From positions 124,001 to 188,000 of the forward strand of contig CABHPB010000072.1 in assembly GCA_902168115.1 (NCBI GenBank): a DNA stretch of 64,000 nucleotides, given 5' to 3'. The translations under genes were made by a program, and so were the position numbers. This DNA comes from an uncultured Methylopila sp. GTDB lineage: Bacteria; Pseudomonadota; Alphaproteobacteria; Rhizobiales; Methylopilaceae. Within the stretch, counting starts at the first letter, position 1; every line of letters begins with the position of its first letter. Of this stretch, positions 10,297-17,095 are shown piece after piece. The notes under the pieces were generated by a model that did no database searches, was not told where the DNA came from, and was given only the letters and a program-made list of their open reading frames with translations.

Positions 10297-10393
10297 GATG
10301 AAACTCCTTTCGTTGGTTCGGAGGAGACATAGCGCCCGGCGATTTGTGCGATAATCGGCCCAAGTCAGGACAGGCTGTCAGGATTTTCGCACG

Positions 10394-11293
10394 ATGGAGC
10401 GGGCCGATCTTTCCGATCTCGACGCCTTCGTCGCCGTCGCGCAGGCGGGCGGGTTTCGCGGCGCGGCGAAGGCGCGCAAGGTCTCGGCGTCGGCCCTGAG
10501 CGAGGCGGTCCGGCGCCTCGAGGCGCGGCTCGGCGTGCGGCTGCTCAATCGCACGACGCGCAGCGTCACGCCGACGGAAGCCGGCGCGCGCCTGCTCGAG
10601 CGGCTGTCGCCCGCGCTCGACGGCGTCGCCGAGGCGCTCGACGTCGTGAACCGGTACCGCGACACGCCGACGGGCACTCTGCGCCTCAACGTTCCGGGCA
10701 TCGTGGCGCGGCTGGTGCTTCCGCCGATCGCGGCGGATTTCCTGAAGGCCTGCCCCGGCGTCACGCTGGAGGTGGTCGCCGAGGACAGCTTCGTCGACGT
10801 CCTCGCGGCGCGCTTCGACGCAGGGATCCGATACGAGGAACGGCTGGAGCAGGACATGATCGCCCTGCCCATCGGGCCCCGCGTCCAGCGCTTCGCGGCC
10901 GGCGCCGCGCCGGCCTACCTCGCCGCGCACGGCGCGCCGGTCCATCCACGCGACCTGCTCGACCACGCCTGCATCCGCCATCGCTTCCCGAGCGGGGCGA
11001 TGGCGGCGTGCGAGTTCGAGCGAGACGGCGAGATCGTGCGCGTCGATCCGACGGGTCCGCTGGTCTCGACCTCGATCGACATGGAGCTCGGGGCCGCGCT
11101 CGCCGGCCTGGGCGTCATCGCGAGCTTCGAGCAGCTGCTGGCGCCGCATTTCGAGACCGGCGCGCTCACTCCGGTGCTTCAGGACTGGTGGCAGCCCTTC
11201 TCCGGCCCGTATCTCTATTATGCCGGCAGGCGGCACGTGCCGGGCCCGCTCCGCGCCTTTATCGATTTCATCAAGGCGCGCCGCGAGGACTGA
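10394..11293 (+). CDS. LysR-family transcriptional regulator
   Basis: A 299-residue LysR-type activator or repressor. The N-terminal helix-turn-helix (residues about 1-60) reads LDAFVAVAQAGGFRGAAKARKVSASALSEAVRRLE, matching the family; the remainder is the usual two-lobe effector domain. It is transcribed away from the aldo/keto reductase with a 97-base gap, the classic LysR arrangement, and probably controls that gene and itself. The effector cannot be read from the sequence. Confidence 0.92.
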   Translation: MERADLSDLDAFVAVAQAGGFRGAAKARKVSASALSEAVRRLEARLGVRLLNRTTRSVTPTEAGARLLERLSPALDGVAEALDVVNRYRDTPTGTLRLNVPGIVARLVLPPIAADFLKACPGVTLEVVAEDSFVDVLAARFDAGIRYEERLEQDMIALPIGPRVQRFAAGAAPAYLAAHGAPVHPRDLLDHACIRHRFPSGAMAACEFERDGEIVRVDPTGPLVSTSIDMELGAALAGLGVIASFEQLLAPHFETGALTPVLQDWWQPFSGPYLYYAGRRHVPGPLRAFIDFIKARRED

Positions 11294-11300
11294 CGGGCCG

Positions 11301-12221
11301 TCAGAGCGAGGCGAGGTCGTCCTCGACCCATCCTCGCGCAGGAAGCGGGCGGATGCCGGCTTCCGGGTAGATCGCTCGTGCGGTCGAGGCGAGGACATGC
11401 GCGGCCCGAGGCCCGAAGCCCGTGAAGGCGACCCCGTCGGCGACGGCGACCCGATCCTCGAGAGCAGCCGCCGTTCGTTTCAGCGCCGGGTGGGCGGAGA
11501 CGTCGGCGGCGAGCAGCGGCGCGCCGATCGACAGCGCGACGATCGCCTCGGGCTCCAGTTCCGCGACCGCGGGGTCCTTGAGGGCTTTCCAGCCGTTGAA
11601 GTGACCTGCCGCATTTGCTGCGCCGGCCATTTCGAGCGCGAGCGCGGCCGGCGTCCCCGCGCCGCCGACGATCAGCGGGTGGGCGCTCCCCAAGCCCAGC
11701 AGGATCAGCGCCCGGCGCTTGCCCACGACGCGCCCAAGATCCTGCGCGACGGAAGCGAGGTCGCTCGCCACCGTCTCCGCCAGAGCCGAGGCCCGTCCGG
11801 ATTCGCCGATTGCGTCGCCCACCGTCCGGATCCGCTCGATGATGTCGGCCGGGCGCCGGACGTCCCTGACTGACACGACGCGGATCGAGGCCGCCGCGAG
11901 AACGTTGATGGTCTGCGCAGGACCCGCGCCTTGCGACGTCACGACGAGGTCGGGCGAAAGCGCCAGCAGCGTTTCAGGCGACAGATCGTCATGGTAGCCG
12001 GCGTCCGCCTTGCGTCGGGCGGCGCGGGGAAACCTGGATGCGGCGTCGACCGCGACGATCCGGTCTTCGCAGCCGAGGCCGAACAGGATCTCCGTCACCG
12101 GCGCCCCGGTCGCGACAATCCGCTTCGGCGCCGCGCTCGCGGCGAAACCGCGTCTCGGCGCGGCCAGCACGCAGGCTGCGCCTGCAAGCAGAGCCCGTCG
12201 AGATATCGTGGCGTAGTTCAT
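11301..12221 (-). CDS. hmuT: Periplasmic haem-binding ABC transporter substrate protein (HmuT-like)
   Basis: A 306-residue class III periplasmic binding protein. The N-terminus SRRALLAGAACVLAAPRRGFA is a twin-arginine-like or Sec signal peptide, followed by KRIVATGAPVTEILFGLG, typical of haemin-binding HmuT. The body has SPETLLALSPDLVV and a C-terminal FGPRAAHVLASTARAIYPE. It ends 7 bases from the convergent LysR stop. No hmuU, hmuV or TonB receptor lies nearby, so its permease partners must be elsewhere or the gene is an orphan. Haem rather than another chelate is inferred from family resemblance. Confidence 0.82.
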   Translation of the reverse strand: MNYATISRRALLAGAACVLAAPRRGFAASAAPKRIVATGAPVTEILFGLGCEDRIVAVDAASRFPRAARRKADAGYHDDLSPETLLALSPDLVVTSQGAGPAQTINVLAAASIRVVSVRDVRRPADIIERIRTVGDAIGESGRASALAETVASDLASVAQDLGRVVGKRRALILLGLGSAHPLIVGGAGTPAALALEMAGAANAAGHFNGWKALKDPAVAELEPEAIVALSIGAPLLAADVSAHPALKRTAAALEDRVAVADGVAFTGFGPRAAHVLASTARAIYPEAGIRPLPARGWVEDDLASL

Positions 12222-12259
12222 ATCTATTCCAAATCGTTACCGCCTCTTGAAAGTATATG

Positions 12260-12285
12260 TTCAGTAATATTTCTACCCTTCTGAA
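12260..12285. promoter_or_regulatory. AT-rich inverted repeat upstream of hmuT
   Basis: In an AT-rich island otherwise rare in this window, TTCAG at 12260-12264 is matched by CTGAA at 12281-12285, with AT-rich sequence between. It lies 39-64 bases upstream of the hmuT-like start, where an iron-responsive operator (Fur, Irr or RirA) would be expected. The match to any known consensus is weak. Confidence 0.3.
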
Positions 12286-12512
12286 TAAAGCGATTTGTGA
12301 TCAGGTTGACGATGACGTGTCGACCGTCGAATTCGACTAAGTTCTTTTCCATACGAAAGGCGGTGCGCGGAGTTGCCGCTGGACCGGGCAGGACCCGCGA
12401 GCGCGTCGCATGCCGCCCGCGTCGTCGTCGACGCTGTCCGTCCGGCGCGAGACGCGTGTAAAAGCGTTCGGCCATCCGCGAGCCCCTGTCGCGGGTCTGC
12501 GGAAGGGCGTCC

Positions 12513-13448
12513 ATGAGCTCCCAGAAACTCGACGTCGTCGTCCAGGAGATCGCGGAGGAGATGAAGGCGCGGGAGGACCGCGGCGACGTCGCCCGCTACA
12601 TCCCGGAGCTCGCGCGCGCCGACCCGGGCGCCTTCGGCATCGCCGTGATCGACGCCGACGGCGAGACGCACGCCGGCGGCGACGCCGAGATCCCGTTCTC
12701 GATCCAGAGCGTGTCGAAGGTGTTCACGCTGACGCTCGCGCTCGGCAAGGTCGGCGACCGGCTGTGGCGGCGCGTCGGGAAGGAGCCGTCTGGCACCGCC
12801 TTCAACTCGATCGTCCAGCTCGAGCGCGAAAACGGCATCCCGCGCAATCCCTTCATCAACGCCGGCGCGATCGCCGTGACCGACGTCATCCTGTCCGGCC
12901 ACCAGCCGCGCGAGGCGCTCGGCGAGATCCTGCGCTTCATGCGCTTTCTGTCCGACGACCTGACGATCGCGATCGACGAGGGGGTCGCCGGGTCCGAGCA
13001 GCGCACCGGATTCCGCAACGCCGCGCTCGCCAACTACATGCGCTCGTTCGGAAACCTCGAAAATCCGGTCGACTTCACGCTCGGCGTCTACTTCCACCAC
13101 TGCGCGATCGCGATGTCGTGCCTGCAGCTCGCAATGGCGGGGCGGTTCCTAGTCCATGGCGGGCGCAATCCGTCGACCGGTTTCAACGTGGTAACGCCCG
13201 AACGCGCGCGCCGCATCAACGCGCTGATGTTGACCTGCGGGCACTATGACGGCTCGGGCGAGTTCGCCTACCGCGTCGGCCTGCCGGGCAAGAGCGGCGT
13301 CGGCGGCGGCATCCTTGCGGTCGCGCCGGGCAAGGCCTCGATCGCGGTCTGGTCGCCCGGCCTCGACGCCTCGGGCAACTCCCATCTCGGGCGCATCGCG
13401 CTCGAGCAGCTGACCAGGCGCATGGGCTGGTCGATCTTCGGGCAGTGA
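12513..13448 (+). CDS. glsA: Glutaminase
   Basis: Hydrolyses glutamine to glutamate and ammonia in the cytosol. The 311-residue length is normal. Family hallmarks are [16 protein letters not shown] containing the Ser-x-x-Lys nucleophile pair, the asparagine-bearing NPFINAGAI block, and [39 protein letters not shown] towards the C-terminus. It lies next to gstI and glnII, so glutamine breakdown, glutamine synthetase control and glutamine synthesis cluster here. Confidence 0.96.
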   Translation: MSSQKLDVVVQEIAEEMKAREDRGDVARYIPELARADPGAFGIAVIDADGETHAGGDAEIPFSIQSVSKVFTLTLALGKVGDRLWRRVGKEPSGTAFNSIVQLERENGIPRNPFINAGAIAVTDVILSGHQPREALGEILRFMRFLSDDLTIAIDEGVAGSEQRTGFRNAALANYMRSFGNLENPVDFTLGVYFHHCAIAMSCLQLAMAGRFLVHGGRNPSTGFNVVTPERARRINALMLTCGHYDGSGEFAYRVGLPGKSGVGGGILAVAPGKASIAVWSPGLDASGNSHLGRIALEQLTRRMGWSIFGQ

Positions 13449-13473
13449 TCGGACGCGGGCGGCCGCGCCGACA

Positions 13474-13505
13474 AAAAGGGCCGGTCGCTCAGGCGCCGGC
13501 CCTTG
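13474..13505 (-). terminator. Intrinsic terminator of gstI
   Basis: AAGGGCCGG at 13477-13485 pairs with CCGGCCCTT at 13497-13505, and on the minus strand the stem is followed by five T (13478-13474). It lies 58 bases beyond the gstI stop, in the convergent glsA/gstI gap. Confidence 0.65.
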
Positions 13506-13562
13506 GGTCTTCGAAGCGGTCGGTGGGTCGCGTCCGGATGACTTTTCTGTCCGACACGCCGG

Positions 13563-13778
13563 TCAGTGCCGGACGAGCGGGGTGACGTTCTGCGGGGCCG
13601 GCTTCGGAGCCGCTTCCTCGATCGCCGCCTCGTGATACCAGCCGGAGCCGAATTCGATGCAGGGGAGCTGCGCGGCGCGCGCCGCGGCGACTTCGGCTTC
13701 CATCCTGCGCATGTTGTTGTCCGACCGAACTCGCGTCGGAAACTGATAGATTTTAGCTGAGCCTTGAATTGTCTGCAT
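13563..13778 (-). CDS. gstI: GstI/DUF2735-type small protein, putative glutamine synthetase translational inhibitor
   Basis: A 71-residue basic-to-neutral protein with the DUF2735 signature: an N-terminal SAKIYQFPTR block (residues 7-16) and a later SGWYHEAAI block. In Rhizobium leguminosarum the homologous GstI is encoded divergently from glnII and inhibits its translation; the same arrangement exists here, so the role is inferred from family plus position. The ATG at 13778 begins exactly at the conserved domain; a 53-residue in-frame extension upstream runs through AT-rich promoter DNA and is rejected. A C-terminal Pro-rich tail follows the domain. Confidence 0.82.
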   Translation of the reverse strand: MQTIQGSAKIYQFPTRVRSDNNMRRMEAEVAAARAAQLPCIEFGSGWYHEAAIEEAAPKPAPQNVTPLVRH

Positions 13779-13850
13779 AGTCTTCGTCCCTTCTTTGCAT
13801 CCCGCTCTGGGGCCGGACGCTTCGCTCGATACAGAGTGAATATCGTCGAC

Positions 13851-13911
13851 TGTGCATGATTTGCGATGATTGCACGAGAAAAAAGCAGCAATTGATGACA
13901 ATATGTGCAAT
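13851..13911. promoter_or_regulatory. AT-rich divergent promoter region with GTGCA half-sites
   Basis: Between gstI and the downstream terminator the DNA turns AT-rich. ATTGCAC at 13869-13875 and GTGCAAT at 13905-13911 form a perfect 7-bp dyad 29 bases apart, and TGTGCAT occurs at 13851. These resemble the TGCAC/GTGCA halves of NtrC sites, although the spacing is not the standard 17-bp dyad. NtrC control of gstI and/or glnII is plausible. Confidence 0.35.
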
Positions 13912-13948
13912 TTAATCTTTTGATTAAGGAATGACATCTCTGGAGGGT

Positions 13949-13978
13949 GGGCGCCCTCGATCGGGCGCCTTTTTTTGG
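13949..13978 (+). terminator. Strong intrinsic terminator with no annotated gene upstream
   Basis: GGCGCCC pairs with GGGCGCC across a six-base TCGATC loop and is followed by seven T on the plus strand. Nothing encoded on the plus strand lies between it and glsA, which ends about 500 bases earlier and is separated by the minus-strand gstI gene. It therefore looks like the 3' end of a small RNA starting within 13780-13940. Confidence 0.7.
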
Positions 13979-14112
13979 TGCACAGTTTTGTGGCGACGAA
14001 AGTCGCCCCGGGCCTGCGCCGAAGCTCGCCGACACACGGTTCGAGCCGTCTCGCGCCGCCCGCCCAAGACCGTCACGGCGCGACGCAGTCCACGCCCGCC
14101 GCGCCCCCCGAA

Positions 14113-14185
14113 CGGACCTCCGCCGCTCCGTTGATGGCACGCTTCGTGCTTACCCGCGGGTGAACGTTCTGCCGGCGGAGGTCCG
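14113..14185. repeat. 13-bp perfect inverted repeat flanking the glnII promoter
   Basis: CGGACCTCCGCCG at 14113-14125 is exactly complementary to CGGCGGAGGTCCG at 14173-14185, 47 bases apart, with the sigma-54 promoter between them. The right arm lies in the predicted glnII leader, where it can instead form a local hairpin (about 14172-14189). Confidence 0.7.
14135..14151 (+). promoter_or_regulatory. Sigma-54 promoter of glnII
   Basis: TGGCACG-N4-GTGCT matches the sigma-54 consensus (TGGCACG-N4-TTGCW) with one mismatch, and the invariant GG and GC are 10 bases apart as required. Transcription would start near 14160, giving a leader of about 83 bases before the glnII ATG. NtrC-dependent glnII promoters of this type are known in rhizobia. 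Confidence 0.8.
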
Positions 14186-14242
14186 CTGGCGGGCGCGCGC
14201 CACCGGCTTTTCGCCCTGCGTCATCAACAACGAGAGACGAGA

Positions 14243-15283
14243 ATGACGAAGTACAAGCTCGAGTACCTCTGGCTCGACGGCTATGCGCCGGTCCAGGGCC
14301 TCCGCGGCAAGACGCAGATCAAGGAATTCTCCGAGTACCCGACGCTCGAGCAGCTGCCGCTGTGGGGCTTCGACGGCTCGTCGACCAACCAGGCCGAGGG
14401 CTCGAACTCCGACTGCGTGCTGAAGCCGGTCCGCCATTTCTTCGACGCGACCCGTGAGAACGGCGTCATCGTCATGTGCGAAGTCATGATGCCGGACGGC
14501 GTCACGCCGCACCCGACCAACACCCGCGCCACCATCCTCGACGACGACGGCGCCTGGTTCGGCTTCGAGCAGGAGTACTTCTTCTACAAGGACGGCCGCC
14601 CGCTCGGCTTCCCGACCACCGGCTACCCGGCCCCCCAGGGCCCGTATTATTGCGGCGTCGGCTACTCCAGCGTCGGCCCGGTCGCGCGCAAGATCGTCGA
14701 GGAGCATCTCGACCTCTGCCTCGCCGCCGGCATCAACCACGAGGGCATCAACGCGGAAGTCGCGAAGGGCCAGTGGGAGTTCCAGATCTTCGGCAAGGGC
14801 TCCAAGAAGGCCGCCGACGAGATGTGGGTCGCGCGCTACCTGCTGCTGCGCCTGTGCGAGAAGTACGAGATCGACATCGAGTTCCACTGCAAGCCGCTCG
14901 GCGACACCGACTGGAACGGCTCGGGCATGCACGCCAACTTCTCGACCGAGCACCTGCGCACGATCGGCGGCAAGGACTACTTCGAGGCGCTGATGGCGGC
15001 GTTCGAGAAGAACCTGATGGACCACATCGCCGTCTACGGCCCGGACAACGACAAGCGTCTGACCGGCAAGCACGAGACCGCGCCGTGGAACAAGTTCTCC
15101 TACGGCGTCGCCGACCGCGGCGCGTCGATCCGAGTGCCGCATTCGTTCGTGAAGAACGACTACAAGGGCTATCTCGAGGATCGTCGCCCGAACTCGCAGG
15201 GCGACCCCTACGCGATCGCCTCGCAGATCCTGAAGACCATCTCGGAAGTCCCGACCGACGCCTCGGCCAAGGTCGCGGCCTGA
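14243..15283 (+). CDS. glnII: Glutamine synthetase type II (eukaryotic-like)
   Basis: Makes glutamine from glutamate, ammonia and ATP. The 346-residue length and motifs are those of the short GSII enzymes found in rhizobia and eukaryotes rather than the 470-residue GSI: LEYLWLDGY at the start, LPLWGFDGSSTNQAEGSNSD, WFGFEQEYFF, INAEVAKGQWEFQI, GSGMHANFST and APWNKFSYGVADRGASIRVP. It is preceded by a GAGACGAG ribosome site, a sigma-54 promoter and divergent gstI, so nitrogen control through NtrC and GstI is likely. Confidence 0.97.
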   Translation: MTKYKLEYLWLDGYAPVQGLRGKTQIKEFSEYPTLEQLPLWGFDGSSTNQAEGSNSDCVLKPVRHFFDATRENGVIVMCEVMMPDGVTPHPTNTRATILDDDGAWFGFEQEYFFYKDGRPLGFPTTGYPAPQGPYYCGVGYSSVGPVARKIVEEHLDLCLAAGINHEGINAEVAKGQWEFQIFGKGSKKAADEMWVARYLLLRLCEKYEIDIEFHCKPLGDTDWNGSGMHANFSTEHLRTIGGKDYFEALMAAFEKNLMDHIAVYGPDNDKRLTGKHETAPWNKFSYGVADRGASIRVPHSFVKNDYKGYLEDRRPNSQGDPYAIASQILKTISEVPTDASAKVAA

Positions 15284-15306
15284 TCGTTTCGGCCTTTGAA
15301 TGAGAC

Positions 15307-15338
15307 AACGGCGCCGGCCTCGCGGCCGGCGCCGTTTT
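15307..15338 (+). terminator. Intrinsic terminator of glnII
   Basis: ACGGCGCCGGCC (15308-15319) pairs with GGCCGGCGCCGT (15324-15335) across a four-base TCGC loop, followed by TTTT. It lies 24 bases after the glnII stop. Confidence 0.85.
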
Positions 15339-15362
15339 CATGTCCGGCGTCGATCCGGGCGG

Positions 15363-15584
15363 TCAGCCCTGGTTGGCGTCGGAGCTGCGGCTCGTGCCCG
15401 CGCCCTGGTTCACCGTGCGGTCGACGGCGGCGCCGCCGTCCTCGGGACGGGCCGCGCTGAGCCGATACCCGGACGAGACGCTGGCGACGGCAGGCGCCGC
15501 GGCGGCGCCTCGGGCGACGGGCTCCGCCTGGGCGAAGCTGGTGGCCAGCGCCAAGGCGCCGATGGCTGCGACAAGAGACTTCAT
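15363..15584 (-). CDS. Small secreted protein of unknown function
   Basis: A 73-residue product starting MKSLVAAIGALALATSFAQA, a clear Sec signal peptide with a cut after AQA near residue 19. The mature part of about 54 residues is Ala/Ser-rich and polar, with no Cys and no recognised domain, ending NQGAGTSRSSDANQG. A GGGAG site precedes the ATG; longer in-frame starts lack a signal peptide. It is convergent with glnII, whose terminator lies between them. Confidence 0.6.
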   Translation of the reverse strand: MKSLVAAIGALALATSFAQAEPVARGAAAAPAVASVSSGYRLSAARPEDGGAAVDRTVNQGAGTSRSSDANQG

Positions 15585-15791
15585 GAGACTAGCTCCCTGT
15601 ACGAGGGGCGTTGCATCATTGCAGCGTCCGTCGGTGACGGCAGAGCTATGACCTGCGCCTGCGCAAATAAGGTCGTTGATCGCGCGCCAGCTTTGTGCTG
15701 AGCGCGGAGCTCGGCCGGGAACCAAATCCGAGAGGCGCGCCGCCTTGGTGCAGGCGCCGCGCATCGCGACTGGTCGGCCCCGACGGGACGA

Positions 15792-16223
15792 TCAGCGAAG
15801 TTCGCAGGCGAGGATCTTGTCGCCGCCCTTGGCCAGCCTCACCTTCGTGCCCTTGCCGACGGTCTTCGGGAAGTTGGCGGGGAACGGATCGGCGTCGGCC
15901 TCGTTCGGATTGCTGTCGTAGTTGAGGTCGCCGACGACGTCGCCGCCGCGGATGGACTCCAGCGTCACGCTTCCGGCAGACGTTCCGTCGACACGCACGC
16001 CGAGCTTGTCGCCGTCGGAGAAGCCGACGCCCGGCGCGGCCTCGAACTCGACGGAGAACTTCTTGCGGCTCGAGCCGCGCGTCTCGAACTTGGCGGACAT
16101 CGAGATGTCCTGCGCGCCCTCGGCGCCGCACCGGTAGCGGATGCGGGAATCGTTCGCCTGGGACGGCGTCGCGAGGCCGGCGAGGCAGAGCGCCGAGAGG
16201 ACTGCGAGAGTGCGGGCGGCCAT
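15792..16223 (-). CDS. Secreted protein of unknown function
   Basis: A 143-residue protein with a Sec signal peptide (ARTLAVLSALCLAGLATPSQA, cut near residue 23). The mature domain begins with a Cys-containing segment (RIRYRCGAEG) and ends near a second Cys (ILACELR); the two may form a disulphide, and the middle is beta-rich. The layout is reminiscent of lysozyme-inhibitor (MliC-like) beta-barrels, but the match is too loose for a name. It is divergent from the response regulator, sharing a 215-base region with repeats, so it may be a target of that two-component system. Confidence 0.7.
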   Translation of the reverse strand: MAARTLAVLSALCLAGLATPSQANDSRIRYRCGAEGAQDISMSAKFETRGSSRKKFSVEFEAAPGVGFSDGDKLGVRVDGTSAGSVTLESIRGGDVVGDLNYDSNPNEADADPFPANFPKTVGKGTKVRLAKGGDKILACELR

Positions 16224-16330
16224 GGGGGTCTTGCTCCGGTTGGGCGGGTCGCTCCCGCTTTCGCGGGACCGGCGGAGCGTCTGGATACCGCCGGCGAGCC
16301 GCAGAATGGTCGCGGCCCCCCGGCGCGAGA

Positions 16331-16362
16331 CTGACGGGCGAAGTCAGCTTCACGTCAGTTTC
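16331..16362 (+). promoter_or_regulatory. Direct repeats, candidate response-regulator binding site
   Basis: GTCAGCTTC at 16343-16351 is repeated as GTCAGTTTC at 16354-16362, an 11-base period that fits a head-to-tail OmpR/PhoP-family dimer; an inverted CTGAC copy lies at 16331-16335. The site is about 77 bases upstream of the response-regulator ATG and about 110 bases from the divergent secreted-protein start, so it could serve both. Confidence 0.5.
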
Positions 16363-16438
16363 GAGGTGCTAGAAACTGCTGGGAATTCCGCGATACTGGG
16401 CCCTTCCGGCGGGTCCTCCGGTCGATGAAGGCGGCGTC

Positions 16439-17095
16439 ATGCGTGTGCTTGTGGTCGAGGACGAGAAGGCGATCGCGGAAGATGTCCGCCGCGCCCTCGA
16501 CCTCGCCGGCTACGTCGCCGAGGTGGTCGGCGACGGCGAGACCGGCTGGTTCCGCGCGGGCGTCGAGGATTTTTCCTGCGTCGTGCTCGATCTCGGCCTG
16601 CCGCGGCTCGACGGCCTGACCGTCCTGAAGCGCCTGCGCGCCGAGGGCGTCATGACGCCGGTGATGATCCTCACCGCGCGCGGCGCCTGGATGGAGCGCG
16701 TCGAGGGCATCGACGCAGGCGCCGACGACTATCTCCCAAAACCCTTCCAGACCGAGGAGCTGGTCGCGCGGGTCGGCGCGCTGGTGCGGCGCGCGGCCGG
16801 CCTCGGCACGCCGGTCATTGAGGCCGGCGCGCTGCGCATCGACACGCGCCGGCTCTCGGTCACCCGGGACGGGCGCGCCGTCGACCTGTCCGCGCTCGAG
16901 TTCCGCGCGATCAACTACCTTGCCCACCACAAGGGCTGCGTGGTGCCGCAGAGCGAGCTGATGGAGCATGTCTATGGCGGGGAGCGCGAGCCGGACAGCA
17001 ACGCGCTGGAGGTCCTGATCGGCCGTATCCGCCGCAAGATCGGCGCCGACGCGATCGCGACCCGGCGCGGCCAGGGCTACCAGCTGGGGGCGTGA
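16439..17095 (+). CDS. OmpR/PhoP-family response regulator
   Basis: A 218-residue DNA-binding response regulator. The receiver domain (1-115) has the acidic pair EDE at 8-10, the phospho-acceptor Asp in VVLDLGLP near residue 51, the Thr of ILTARG and the Lys of LPKPF near 101. The C-terminal winged helix (about 125-215) ends in the usual RRKIGADAIATRRGQGYQL. Its TGA overlaps the GTG of the kinase (GTGA), so the pair is translationally coupled. Direct repeats upstream suggest autoregulation. Confidence 0.95.
   Translation: MRVLVVEDEKAIAEDVRRALDLAGYVAEVVGDGETGWFRAGVEDFSCVVLDLGLPRLDGLTVLKRLRAEGVMTPVMILTARGAWMERVEGIDAGADDYLPKPFQTEELVARVGALVRRAAGLGTPVIEAGALRIDTRRLSVTRDGRAVDLSALEFRAINYLAHHKGCVVPQSELMEHVYGGEREPDSNALEVLIGRIRRKIGADAIATRRGQGYQLGA

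Noticed and set aside
5788-10332. A 1514-codon open frame on the plus strand
   Set aside because: It is antisense to lgt, the PLA2-like gene and the aldo/keto reductase, is dominated by Arg/Gly/His/Asp, and shows no domain; it is an artefact of high GC.
13563-13937. A 124-residue version of gstI
   Set aside because: The N-terminal 53 residues are translated AT-rich promoter DNA; the conserved domain starts at the internal Met.
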